A stretch of 64,000 nt of DNA from Anthonomus grandis grandis (GCF_022605725.1 NC_065551.1:19778001-19842000); one strand, 5' to 3'; positions 10,871-22,065 are shown, counted from the first letter of the stretch. Translations and numbers: made by a program. Notes: a model not told the origin generated them from the letters alone.

Positions 10871-11808
10871 TACATAGGATAAGTATTGTGATAGGATAAA
10901 TATTCAGGTGAGTATTGTATATGTAAAAATAATTTTAAAAAACCTATGTATTCTTATGCGATTCTCATTACTTTTCAAAATATAGCGTAATTACAAAGGA
11001 ACAAAATTCCCTTCAATAACATATGTAGTTTTGATTATCGGCGCTGTTTTAGCAGATGTTCAAATATACCGCCAGTAACCTCTAAGCATATTCTAATTCG
11101 TCTGTAAAGGGCGTTTGTAGCATTTCTAAGTTATTTATGACTTTCTTTAATAAACACTGCTGCATTTCTGGTGTGTCGAATTACGGCTTCCAGAGTGTCG
11201 ACTTTTAATTTGTACACCTTATTTTAAAACCAGCCCGACAAACAATAGTTTAATAGTCTAAGGTCTGGAGATCTTGGAGAATCTCTCCACTAATAGAAAC
11301 ACTGTGACCAATCCATAGTCCTGGAAAGAACCTTGATCTGGCGAGCTAAATATGCGGGAGCTCCATGGTGCTGATAATACATTTGCATTCTGATGTTAAG
11401 AGAAATGTCCTCTAATAATGCTTTTATCTCATTTCGCAAGAAAAATAAGAAGTTCCTTCATGTTAAACGATTTTCTAAAATATGTGAACCAATTAATCAT
11501 CACACGTTTACCAAAAATTTGTGCTAAAAATTAGTTTTGACTGTTGTGTATGAATTTTCTGACCAAACATGAGATTTGTGAGTATTGTTGATGCCATCAC
11601 GGTTGAATATTGCTTTATCGGTCAAAAGTATGCGCGATACAACAGGATGATTATCATTTATCCAACTACAAAATTGCATACGCCTAACGTAATCTTCTGA
11701 TTGTACAAAATGTATCAAACAATTGGTACCTACCAAAACAAGTGAGAATCTTTTCACGTGTACAATACTTACCTGGAGTTTGATCGGTTTCTCCCGGCTC
11801 ATCCTGTA
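10871..11808 (-). mobile_element. Internally deleted mariner-like element
   Basis: The right end reads, on the minus strand, TA then CAGGATGAGCCGGGAGAAAC from 11806 downward. The left end at 10873 starts CATAGGATAAG. The two agree again about 30 bases in: left AGGTGAGTATTGTATATGTA, right AGGTAAGTATTGTACACGTG. TA borders both sides. The body of about 934 bp holds a minus-strand transposase relic that lacks its N-terminal part, so the copy is internally deleted. The left terminus is degenerate and its exact position is inferred. Confidence 0.6.
11030..11790 (-). pseudogene. Mariner-like transposase relic
   Basis: The minus-strand frame reads DYVRRMQFCSWINDN and then LLTDKAIFNRDGINNTH near 11580-11640. 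This is the first-Asp region of the transposase group that also occurs at 53.5 kb. Downstream, QHHGAPAYLARQ near 11340-11380 replaces the second catalytic Asp with His, and SPRSPDLRLLNYCL near 11235-11290 has lost the third (Asn). The C-terminal stretch EAVIRHTRNAAVF and GIFEHLLKQRR follow. With two of three catalytic residues gone and stops present, it is inactive. The start is missing: the frame runs straight out of the inverted repeat. Confidence 0.72.
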
Positions 11809-12640
11809 TACTATCATATTTATAGTTTTTTGGGATGTAAGATAATATTTAAATTTAAAAAGTTTTTGGAAATTTTGCTTTTTGCAATTTTTTACTATAT
11901 AGTAACTTTTTGTCACAATTTTCTACTATTTTGAAATTTTATTTGCGCAATTTTGTGAATTAAGAGTACAATTTTGTTACATTTTGTTATAATTATTGAA
12001 TCTAAGTTGCTTAAATTTAACTAAAATTATACTTACCGGCCATTTTTTGGATTTACACTATCATTATATTGGGATTTTCTACTATTATTGGGTATATAAT
12101 TTTCAGGACGTGCTCTGTTATTCAAAAAATTTAATTTCTTAGATTGAGCACCTGAATATTATAAAATTAATATTACTGCATTATTTTCTTAGAATATTTT
12201 ATGAAAATTTTGCCTATACGAAATTAATTAAATCATTTTGATCAGGAATAATAGGTTTAGATCACCCATAAATAATCACACTTACCCACCATTATAATTA
12301 AGTAAGCAAGGTGTTAAAAATCAATTAATATGCAAAGTTTCCAGCATTGATTTTAAAACGCATTAACTGTTTCCTGTGTACAAACTAGTCAACTATTAAA
12401 AAATTATAGGTATATACTAATAAAACAATAATTAGCGTTAAATTAATTCTGTGCTATTAGTAGTGTGCTAAAATATTTTATGATGCTGCTCAATAGAATT
12501 TAATTATTCTTAGAAAAAAAATCTTTCAAACTAAAAAGCAATAAACTCAATATTTAAACATTGATGGCAAAGTATCTGTATTATAAAATACTTTCAGATT
12601 AAACAACATCAGCAATTAAAAAAAATCACAAGTTTTTATC
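11809..12640. other. AT-rich noncoding stretch
   Basis: AT-rich DNA with no coding or repeat signal that I can support. Confidence 0.4.
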
Positions 12641-12644
12641 AAAA

Positions 12645-12860
12645 TTCTCCTGTCAAAAGAAGCCGCGTATTGTCTTAAAATCCACACGTATACAATGAGA
12701 GACTGTTTGGTACATAACGGTGTTGTTTTTCTACTCAGCATTTAACAAAGCGATATCAAAAGGCGGCAAAGATAAACGCGATGCAGTATCAAGCAAAAAG
12801 GCCTTTTAATATTATTATAATGTGCCATTAAACGCCCGCATTGTGTTTTTCTTTTCGAAG
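12645..12860. other. GC-richer noncoding patch
   Basis: This patch holds more complex sequence (for example GAAGCCGCGTATTGTC and AAAGGCGGCAAAGATAAACG) within AT-rich surroundings. No protein resemblance is seen. It may be a conserved noncoding element; that is inference from composition. Confidence 0.2.
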
Positions 12861-12889
12861 AAAATTTGTCTGATAGTCAAAAAAAATAT

Positions 12890-13250
12890 GGTTTTGTGAT
12901 AGTGTTTGGCTGAGTAGAGTTTTAAAGTCATGGGAACTTTATAAAAATAGCAGTTGATGAAAAAGATTAGTATCTAAAAAGGCATAACTTAATTGGATAC
13001 GATGTGTCATAGTTTAACTTCAGATACGGCGAATTCTAGAAACCCCGAATATTAAGGTCAGGAAGCCTTTCGCGAATTGTTTTTATAATCCCGGCTGTCA
13101 TATTTACAGAATTCTTTTTTCCAGAATACCATCTATTATTTAGTGATAAGGTTTGGATGAGTAGACGAATTTAAAAGTCATTCTATGCGAACTATATAAC
13201 CATATATAAGTGTATTTCTGAATTAAGGACAAATTAATATACAAATTACA
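12890..13250. repeat. Imperfect direct duplication
   Basis: TTTGTGATAGTGTTTGGCTG near 12894 recurs as TTTAGTGATAAGGTTTGGAT near 13138. Each copy is followed by GAGTAGA, a TTTAAAAGTCAT-like run and an AACT-TATA segment. This indicates an old duplication with a period of about 245 bp. Confidence 0.4.
13203..13240. repeat. Left copy of a direct repeat flanking the MITE
   Basis: TATATAAGTGTATTTCTGAA and the following AAGGACAAATTA recur at 13762-13799 on the other side of the 13.3-kb MITE with two or three changes. This is far longer than a TA target duplication. Confidence 0.7.
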
Positions 13251-13254
13251 TATG

Positions 13255-13754
13255 TACAGGGTGTTTGGCGGAGAGTTAGCCAAACTTGGTGAGCATATAG
13301 ATAGGCTCAGATAGAAGATATTTTCTTAATAAACTTGTGTTCTAAAAGTCTCGGCTTTTTATATCATTAATTTTGTGTTATTTTCAGGATTTTCAAAAAA
13401 TTATGCCTTTTGACATCTTTGAATTTTTTCAGCATATTTTTCACGTTTTTTTTACATTTGTATTTAATCTGTAATGTATCCTGAATCTAAAAAAAATCAA
13501 TATCAAGTACAAATAATACCGAAATAATTCGTTTTGAGCTCAAAAAAATTATACAAGTTGCAAAAAAAGTTATGATGGTAACTTTAACTTGACGCAAAAA
13601 AAAACTAAAATCTATCAAGATGTTCAGGTAGTTTTAAAAACATCTCCAGTTAATACTCTTTTGAATGATACAAAAAAACCAAAATGTCCTCTATCTGAGC
13701 CTATAGATAGGCTTGGCCACCAAGTTTGGCTAACCCTCCACCAAACACCCTTTA
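13255..13754. mobile_element. MITE with about 68-bp inverted repeats
   Basis: CAGGGTGTTTGGCGGAGAGT at 13257 and about 50 further bases match the reverse complement of 13684-13752. Shared blocks include TTAGCCAAACTTGGTG and ATAGGCTCAGATAGA. TA lies at 13255-13256 and at 13753-13754. The 496-bp body has no coding frame, as expected for a non-autonomous element. The CAGGG terminus and TA targets suggest mobilisation by a Tc1/mariner-type transposase. Confidence 0.85.
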
Positions 13755-13761
13755 TATGTTG

Positions 13762-13799
13762 TATATAAGTGTATTTTTGAATCAAGGACAAATTACTAT
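13762..13799. repeat. Right copy of a direct repeat flanking the MITE
   Basis: This is the partner of 13203-13240: TATATAAGTGTATTTTTGAA followed by AAGGACAAATTACTAT. Confidence 0.7.
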
Positions 13800-14575
13800 C
13801 CATATAAGTTATACACAAATCCATAAACTAATTGAGATAAATTGTCACAGATTTATTTAATTATAGTTTATTTTGATAGTAAATTTACTACTCTAGAATC
13901 AAAGAGAGAACTAATTTAAGATAAAATTAATATAATTTAATGTCAACAAATTCATCCGATCAGTCTTGTTCCAGAAAATATTTTATTTCTTCTTCTCGCA
14001 ATTTTTTTTTCATTAAGATGAGATGATAATTTCTTTTTTCAACCCCAAATATAATTTGCTCATACTATTTAGTTAAAATAAAATATGCGGTATTTTCATT
14101 TAAAATAAAGCCTTACTAAAAGAAAAACAAATCATAATTTTATACAACATTTAGATACATAACTTAATTGCATATGGTTGTCTCAGTAAATTTTTTTAGG
14201 TAAGACTGCTTTAGAACTTCCTAAAGCTTTTATAGGACATTCCTTGAGGTTATGATCAAAATTTTTAGATAATTAATATATATTTCCAGAATATTTAAAT
14301 AGAGCACTCGATAAAGATCTTGTAAGCTTTTTAAATATTATCAATTCACCTTTTTAGACAGTATTTAAATCAAATATATACTGCTGCAGCAGTATCTTAT
14401 TTATTGTATGCATACAATAGAAATTAAGATCTAATAGTATATAGGAGTGAGAACTAATTCTTTAGTCCAGAACTACTAGAACGAGCAACTTAAATTTAGG
14501 GATTTGTTCTTTAAAGAATCGTTATCCTTGATCTTCTTTTTATATTTTTACTGAATTTTCAAGTATATTTAAAAA
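13800..14575. other. AT-rich noncoding stretch
   Basis: No coding frame, transposon end or clear repeat. The palindromic CTGCTGCAGCAG is present near 14381-14394 but lacks any context. Confidence 0.4.
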
Positions 14576-14579
14576 TTTG

Positions 14580-15255
14580 GTAATCACAATGCATTTAGAA
14601 TCCAATTATAGAATATTGCAGTCAGATATCAAATCGAGTAATATTTGTTGAAAAGTTGAAAAACGGATCATAATCTAAATGATACCATATTAATTATCCT
14701 TATAAGATGTGGTAATATGATATTGGTTTGCACCATGAGTCCTACGGGGAATTGTGTCTCACAAGCTCTCATGATTCCTCGTAAGAAAATGAAGAGTTCT
14801 TTAGTGAATAATTTACTCCCAAGAAGCATTGGAATGATTTCTGATATTGAATTTGTAAATACCAATCTGTTCTTAGAATACCTTCACCACTTTAAAGAAA
14901 ACGTACAGCCGACTAAAAAGAATCTAGTGCTGCTGATATTAAATAACCACAGTATTTCTTTGACTGCTGTTAACTTTTGTCGTGACCATGATATCGATTT
15001 ACTTATGGGTCCTTCACCCAATTTGCTTACAGGTGTAATTCATGATCAAGAAGCAATCGAGGACATCTTATGGATCAAACAGAGGTGGCTGAACTAGTAA
15101 AGTGGCTTTTAAGAAAGTTTCTGCAGTTAGCAATGCTACTTCAGGATTTAAGACTTGGATATGACCTATCAAAAAGGAGATTTTTTAAAGAAGATTTCAT
15201 GGCAGTTTTTGTGACTGAAAATTTCATCTACGTAGTTCATCAAAACAAAATATCT
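14580..15255 (+). pseudogene. Pogo/Tigger-like transposase relic (middle and C-terminal part)
   Basis: From about 14717 the plus strand reads VCTMSPTGN, ALMIPRKKM, NTNLFLEYLHHFKENVQP and then VLLILNNHSISLTAVNFCRD. The last block is the region of the second catalytic Asp of DDE_1 transposases. Here the expected D-N-H is N-N-H, so the catalytic Asp is lost. The third-Asp block (HTSH..QPLD) is absent or scrambled after MGPSP. Beyond 15100, in another frame, KVSAVSNATSGFKTW and then EEDFMAVFVTEN match the C-terminal tail. The HTH and first-Asp parts are missing. The family resembles the relic at 5.7-6.9 kb more than the Tigger-like element at 28-30 kb. Confidence 0.72.
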
Positions 15256-16636
15256 TAAAAAATAGTAAAGCTACTATATTTACTACAGCACTTTCTACTT
15301 CAGAATTTTTGAGTTAGTGATTTTTTTGGGTATAAAGTCACTTTTGTCACAAAAATCAATATAAAAAGTCTTACCTTATACGCTAAATTATCAAAAAAAA
15401 AAAAAAGAAGAAAATAGACTTATTCACACATTAAGAAGAAATATGAACTTAAATCTTTAATGAAAGTAAAAGTATCGTCAAAAAATTGAGTTTATATTTC
15501 TTCTAAATATGTGAATTGAGTATATGAGATAGTATTTTCTAAATTAATTTATACTGTAAAAGTGACGTAATATCCAAGAAAATAAGCAACTTATTATGAA
15601 TTCGTCACAAGAAATTTACAGATTTTACTTATACAGAGTACAGAGTCTTTGTTAAGTACTTTCAATGCGTCAGTAGTATTAGAACCTTTACTGAGTACGT
15701 CTTCAGGTAGTCAAAGTTAGAAAAGAACAGCTAAGAAGAAAAAGAAAAAAGAACTAAAAAAAGCAACGTTTAAAATCAAAACAAGAAGGTACTCGTACAC
15801 CTAAACCTACCAAAATTTCTAGAAAAAAGCAATATTTATAGTTCGATAAAAATGATCTCGTTTTAATTAATTTACCTCGATAGATAAGTGTTAAGTATTT
15901 TAAGCCTTATTATTAATATAATTTGAGATAAAGAGTATTTGTGATAGTGTGTTAGTTCTAAGTGCATACACTTACACACAGCACACACATACTCCAATAT
16001 TGGACAAATCCGTTTTGTTAAAAATGCGTAAATGTACGAGTTCTAAGTAAATTTTATTTCATTAATAATACCATTAAAAATGGTACTATTATAAAAATGA
16101 TTTCAAGATATGTAATAATTGTTAAATCAATAAAGCCCTTAAATGAATATTGTGTTTATAATTTATTTCATACGAAAACTATAGTGGTATAACAGTAGAA
16201 AAAATACAGTCTTGGTCCACATGACTCTAGCCTCAAAGATTTTAGTTGATAATTTTTCATCTACGTAAGCTAGAACCGTAAAATAAGTTTAATTATTTAC
16301 TTTTGTTAGTGACAGTATATCCTATATTATGCGACTAATAACTATCAAAGCTATTATTCTTCAAGTCTCAGCTGTGAATAAAATTTTCTCTTCCAGGAAG
16401 TCATTACACACAAATCATGTATATATTCTTTGGAAAATGTCGTACAAGCAATTTTATAATAATCAATGTTAGTTAATTTATAGGGTATAATAATTCTTAG
16501 GTCAGCAAATCCTTGATAGCTTAATCTTGAGGTATTTTGCTATTAACTTTAAACCTGCATAACCTAGAATTGGATGAAATATATGTCTTAGAAACTCTCA
16601 TCAGACTCTTAAATTAATAACGTACAAGCACAATAT
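15256..16636. other. Noncoding stretch with a short inverted repeat
   Basis: Mostly AT-rich. An imperfect inverted repeat links about 15420-15452 and 15487-15522 (arms around TTAAGAAGAAATATGAACTT). A lysine-rich segment near 15720-15790 (KRTAKKKKKK in one frame) could be the basic tail of the pogo relic to the left, but support is weak. Nothing else is recognisable. Confidence 0.4.
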
Positions 16637-16682
16637 TTAACCTACGTCATCCCACGTTAGAAAAGTTACGTAAAGTCCCAAG

Positions 16683-16702
16683 TGGGGCACATTTGTATCC
16701 CA
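16683..16702. repeat. Subterminal quasi-palindrome, copy 1
   Basis: TGGGGCACATTTGTATCCCA lies 42 bp inside the left end of the piggyBac element and may be a transposase binding site (inference). Confidence 0.75.
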
Positions 16703-16796
16703 TCATGAAAATGATACTACTGATACATTTACATGTTTTTAATTATACAAATACATAAAATAAACTTGTAACTAACCAAATTATAAAAAAACATAG

Positions 16797-18678
16797 TTAA
16801 TTTTCTTTGCACTTAACACACTTCACTTCTTTTACATGGTGTTCCACACATACGAAATTTTGACACTCCTTGCAAAGTTGTCTAGATTTGCGATCTCTAT
16901 TTCGATCACAGAGATAATAACGTCCACTTTTAAGTCTTTCATTTTGGTTTTCAACTGGAGGAGATGCCAAGTCTGGAACAACATCGCGCATATACTGCCT
17001 TAGCGTCTTGCTCAAGCGTCCTGAGTTATTATATCTTCGTACAATATATTCTTTTACCAAAGATTCTCCTAACTGAAGCAAAAAATATCGTCGGTCATCC
17101 TTAGAATTTTGAATTTTTGGATACTTGATGTCCCATAAAATAAAAGAGTTTAGTGCCGCAATATCTAATAATTGGCCAAAAATTGCCATTGGCCATCGAT
17201 TGCAAATTCTGCGAGCAGAGTATTGCTTTACCATTTTATCTGTGGTGTCTACAGCACCCTTTGTATCATTATAATGAAGTATAATATGATGTTTGTTCTT
17301 ATATTTTTCATCTGCAACAGTATTATCATGATGTTCCGTAGACAATAAAATAACTGCTTTGCCTTTGCTAGGTGTATAAGACATAATAGTGTGTTCTTTT
17401 GTGAATGCAAACACTACAAACATACTAACATACTACATGCAAACATACTAGAAAATTCAGGCCTAAATAATTTTTGCAACTCGTTTGGAATGTATGATTT
17501 ATTTTTTCTGAAGGTTCCACACAGGGTAGGTTTTTTTTCAGCAAGCTTATCTGCCAGGGGTAGACTTGTAAAAAAATTATCAGTAGTTACTCCATATTCA
17601 GTGCCAAGGGGTTGAATAAGATCCAGAACCACTCTCTCACCCTGATTTTTTTCTGGTTTGTTATTTATTTTACCAAGATAAACCTGTAAATTTGTACTGT
17701 ACGAATTTTTACCATCCGCCATTGCCCAAATTTTAAGGCCATATTTATCGGGCTTACTTTTCATGTAAACGCGAAAAGGACATCTCCCTCTGAAGGAAAC
17801 AAGTTGCTCATCTATAGTAACATGTGACCCAGGTGAATAGGCCATGATACAATTTTGAACAAACAAATCAAAAACTTCTCTAATTGGCGCCAATTTATCG
17901 TTTATCTTACGCTGAGGTCTAGTAGAATAGTCGTCAAATCGAATAAATGCTGTAAGCAACTGAAATTCGTTACGTGACATACTTGCCGGAATAATAGGCC
18001 TGACATATTTCTTATCTGTACACCATAACATTTTTTGGGGCTCCTTGGATCAGCAGGATTCCTAGGTACGCCTTGATTTCCGTAGAATCGGTAAGATGTC
18101 AAGTTCGTTGCAATTTATGTGGATATTTTTCATTCCATTGTCTTATTACCTATGACAAAATAATTCTTAATAAGTAACAGTAAAATAAAGAAAACTAATA
18201 ATACTAATAAATATTATCAAATAAAATTTTAAATAAGGTCAATGAAAAAGGAAACTTACCTCTTCAGGTTTTCTATTCGTTTGAACTACTAATATATTCA
18301 ATATATTGTCTGACATGAACAGTAAAAAAGCTTCAATTTCAGTGGTAAAATTTGAACTATACGGAGTAAGACCTTGTTTATTCTTTATTACATATTTAGT
18401 TCCTCTGCGTGTCTGAGGATAGGGAACTTTTGACCACTGGGACAATCTTTAGATTTATAAAATAGATTTCCACCGTCCATAGACTCTTGCTGTTTCTGCT
18501 CCACAGATGTGCCTTGACTGTCACTACATTCAATAAGATCCGACTCCTCGTCATTTATTTCCGGTTCCCCGTCACTTTCCTCATCGTCAGACAAAATTAC
18601 GACAAATTCCCCTATTTCATCATCGGAGTCTGCATATAATAACCGTTCTAATTCGGCATCACTAAGGCCTTTCGACAT
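16797..18678 (-). pseudogene. piggyBac transposase with an intron-like gap and frameshifts
   Basis: The start codon at 18678 opens an acidic N-terminus (LSDAELERLL, SDDEESDGEPEINDEES) typical of piggyBac proteins. The frame changes near 18440 and continues through GTKYVIKNKQGLTPY to a clean splice donor, GAAGAG|GTAAGT, near 18258. A matching acceptor (TTTTGTCATAG) lies near 18155, so a short intron is plausible. After it, TEIKAYLGILLIQGA needs shifts near 18085 and 18030. The DDE_Tnp_1_7 core follows: TIDEQLVSFRGRCPF (first Asp), TTDNFFTSLPLADKL (second Asp), then a shift near 17415 and DTKGAVDTTDKM (third Asp). The C-terminus carries a Cys/His finger (CKECQNFVCVEHH). All catalytic Asp residues remain, but several frameshifts disable it. 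Confidence 0.9.
17405..17452. repeat. Short CATACTA repeat at a transposase frameshift
   Basis: Near-identical AAACATACTA units, with CATACTA variants, follow each other inside the piggyBac gene at the point where the reading frame changes. Expansion of this short repeat probably caused the frameshift. Confidence 0.6.
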
Positions 18679-18908
18679 TTTTGATTAAATTTAAAGAAAG
18701 CGAAATACCACAAAACTCGCAAAACTAACTGCTAAAACAAAACACTTCAATGGCTTTGAAATAAATAAAACAGTAAATAAGTCTGCGCACACTGCAAGGA
18801 CCACTCTACTAATCAATTACTATAAGTAGTAATGGTCTATTTTTAGAAGCAGCGCGCGCCGGATCAAAGTACAAAGCACCGCCAAGCCAGTAGGCGTGCA
18901 TTCCCACG

Positions 18909-18928
18909 TGGGGTATAAATGTACCCCA
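18909..18928. repeat. Subterminal quasi-palindrome, copy 2
   Basis: TGGGGTATAAATGTACCCCA lies between the transposase start and the right end of the piggyBac element. Confidence 0.75.
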
Positions 18929-19077
18929 GGCTATTCAAACAACTTTATTTTTGAAAAACCGGGAAAAAAATGTGGTTTAAAAGGCAGTAAATATTTACAA
19001 AGCTTTTATTAACAGAAAATAAAATTCTTCACAAAAAATAAGCTTATTTTGGGCAAATATGCAAGAAAAGAGATGTA

Positions 19078-19097
19078 TGGGGTACATTTGTACCTCA
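19078..19097. repeat. Subterminal quasi-palindrome, copy 3
   Basis: TGGGGTACATTTGTACCTCA lies 16 bp inside the right end of the piggyBac element. Confidence 0.75.
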
Positions 19098-19117
19098 CCC
19101 GGGAAGTCGAAGGTTAA

Positions 19118-19376
19118 AGCCACACCAATGCTTATAGTATTTATCCTAGAAAAATCCTCAGCTTACATAAATATGATTAAATAATTTTGAAGCTGGCAAT
19201 AAAATAAACCTTTGTTCTATTAAAGAGCAAATTAATAAATTAAATTATATTACAATTAATATTCCATTACATTTTAAACTTAACATAAAATTCAAAATCT
19301 TACTGAAAAAGTTTATAATTATATATTAGTCCCTCGTAAAACAGGATATTGCAAAGACTATTAAAGGCAAAAGGGC
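19118..19376. other. AT-rich noncoding stretch
   Basis: No recognisable content between the piggyBac element and the next transposon relic. Confidence 0.4.
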
Positions 19377-19666
19377 TAACAGGGTTAACCGCATTATCTC
19401 ATGCCACGGAACAACATATAGATTATCCAAGTTCTCGAACCCCTCGCACAAATTCTACTGCGATGTATATTTTATGAACATCGGTGAACTTATAATGACG
19501 TTCTGCTCGGAGCCCTTTGATTCGAAACAAACGGTTAATGTGCCAAAGTAAAGACCAGGAAATTTCACTCTCTCGAAGCAAAAGTTAAAATCTGACCCAT
19601 AAAAGGGTTTTGCTTTGGCACATTTTTTTTTGGGAAAAAACCGGAAAAGTTAAAGAGTTTACTGTA
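19377..19666 (-). mobile_element. Probable short pogo-like relic
   Basis: The left end reads ACAGGGTTAACCGCATTATC after TA, and the right end, read inward, CAGTAAACTCTTTAAC after TA. Both resemble the CAGT-start, TTAACC/TTATCC-rich termini of pogo/Tigger elements, though the arms agree only partly. The interior also holds GATTATCCAAGTTCTCGAAC-like terminal sequence. On the minus strand a weak CENP-B-type DNA-binding signature can be read (FMGQILTFASRE, then INRLFRIKGLRAERH). No complete domain is present, so the assignment is tentative. Confidence 0.4.
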
Positions 19667-20440
19667 CATAAGAGTCTATTAACATACAAATCGAAGAATT
19701 TAGAAAAATTAATCCATAGCATATTTTTTCCCACACCTTCACCATACAATTCCTAGACGACTTAATCATATGAGATATGTTAGTGGTGTTAATGCCACCC
19801 AGTGCTGCTATTACATACATATTTATTTTATATCTAAATATACTTACCGCATTTACATAAGTCCAAGTAAAAGCTTAATGAGCAATTTGAATTTAATTTT
19901 ATTTTATTATAAAACATTATTGTAGAGTCTCGCACTATACCCATTTGCATAGATCGTAAAATTTTATGAAACCCTCTCGTAAATAAATTTATTACATTAT
20001 ATTTGTCTTAATGGGTTTTTACGCATATGGTTATTGTTTGATTTTATTATTAAAAATGATGTAAATTACTTAGTTTTAATGAAGAACAAATGTCTTTAAA
20101 GAGTTCAAAAAAATCAATATTTGAGGTTTCTTCGATGCAAAATGAAGTGCAACAAATACAAGTCAATATACCTTCAGGTATTTATTTTTTTAAAAATGAT
20201 TTTAATATTGCTTGGAGTTGGAGACTCATGCTTGATTGTTGGCTAAAAATTGGTTAAATTAAAACACTTGGATATTTGGTAAGTTATGTCACTTGGCTAT
20301 TATAAAAAACTAAAAATTAAAGTTCAGATATAGATATAATGCGCTTCAGTTAATTTAGAAAAAACTTTCATAAATTATTTCATAGGTAGCACTAAAAAAA
20401 TTAACTAAAAACATTACACTACAAAAAAATTCTTATTGTA
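19667..20440. other. AT-rich noncoding stretch
   Basis: No gene or clear transposon. The sequence grades into the degenerate repeat array that starts near 20.45 kb. Confidence 0.4.
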
Positions 20441-22065
20441 AATTTTATTCTTGTTAAAAAGTTAAAAACGGCTTGACTCATGGTGCATTTAAAGTCTGAT
20501 AAGCTTGCATATGATAAAATTAAAAACAGTTTGATAACTGATAATTATAAGGAATATGTTACGAGAGTCAAAAATTTAATAAGTTGCATATCTGATCAGC
20601 CCTTTTTGTTTTGATAATTAATAATTAAATGTGTTTAATTGAACTCAGATGTTTGATTTAAACTCTGAGTGGGTATATATCTGCAAAAACTTATTAATAC
20701 CTTAGAGAAAATCAGAAAAAAATTTCTAATAATTTTAGTTTTTCTAAAAAACAATTTTGACAAGTAACGAATTTGATGCTGATAATTTGGACAAAATCAA
20801 AAATTTGATTGGATCTTTAACAAGCCCTGTTTTTATTTATAATAAAAAAATAATGAGTTGGGTTGGAATTAAATTACTCTGACTCTTAAAAAAAATTAAA
20901 AATAGAAAGTTTTGATTTAGACTCTAATTGAAATAGATCTGATTTGTTTTGTTAATAATTTAGGATTAATTTAGGGACCAAAAGTTTACTTGTTGATATT
21001 CTATCACATATGACTCTTTAGTAACATTCTGGATGTCAACAGAAATTGTATTTTTTAATATCTTTGGAACAATTCAGTAACATGCACTAAATTTTACATG
21101 AATTAAATAATTTGCATAAAAATTATATCAATTTTAAAGCAAATTGATTCTTTTATTAACAAAGTAATAAAAAAATCAAGATATTATGTCACATACATAT
21201 TGGGAAAAACAAACATTTTCTTCCAATTATTATTACAAAAAAAGTTTGGAATTGTTCAGTTTTGCTCAAAAAGATTGGACCTGTTTAGTTTTGCAGCAAC
21301 AGGTCTGAGGACTTGTTAAGTTTGATAAGAAATTTTCTATTTACTGATAAAGAAAGTAAAACAAATACTTTTCACTATTGTTATTATCATGCATATTTAA
21401 CAATAAAATATTGTACCAATCTAAGTCTAAACCTTCCTGTCAATTTTCTTCAAAATGTGTACGAAGTAAGAGTTCTAACCTTGGCAAATTTTTTTAAATT
21501 ATTTTTTTATAAAGGCATTTCAGGCAACTGAAAATTTGCAGATGTTTTTTCTCTTTCAATTAAATTTTGTTTCGAATTTTCGATATTAGTTTTGATATTT
21601 GAATAAATTTCTATTTGTATATTTTCGTCAATCTTTGTCAAAAACATTCTTTTACACTTACTTATTTTATCTAACTTATTGTATATTTTTTGAAGTTCTT
21701 TAACAATGAAAAGTTTCCTTAACAAAGCCTCCTTCTCTATATATTGCATGTTAATTTTCGATAACATTAAAAATAGCCTTCTTTCTGAGTTTTCTCTCAA
21801 CTACTTCAAAACCCTATCTGCGGGTAAAAAGCTATGTACACAAACTAGAAAATGCAGATGTATATTTTTAATACTTGTAGCTTCAGTATGCAAAAATTAT
21901 GAAAAAGGATTGGATGTCTGATAAGTCACGTGAAAGCTGACGTTCAAAGAAAAATAGAAAATAATTTTTTTAAAATAATTTACATAATGTTTGTATTAAA
22001 AAAAAATTAAAAATGATTAATTTGGATCTTTGATGAGTCCCGTTTTTATTATTACTTAGATTTGT

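Larger units (their letters stand above)
16637..19117 (-). mobile_element. piggyBac-type DNA transposon, nearly complete
   Basis: The body of 2,473 bp (16641-19113) is bounded by TTAA at 16637-16640 and 19114-19117, the piggyBac target site. The left end starts CCTACGTCATCCC; the right end, read inward, starts CCTTCGACTTCCC, giving short inverted termini. A 20-bp quasi-palindrome occurs three times near the ends: 16683-16702, 18909-18928 and 19078-19097 (consensus TGGGGYAYAWWTGTAYCYCA). The first two are preceded by the same TCCCAMG. One minus-strand transposase pseudogene fills the interior. Confidence 0.92.

Noticed and set aside
15640..15850. Lysine-rich frame as a host nuclear protein exon
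   Set aside because: Short and interrupted; more likely the basic tail of the adjacent pogo relic or chance.
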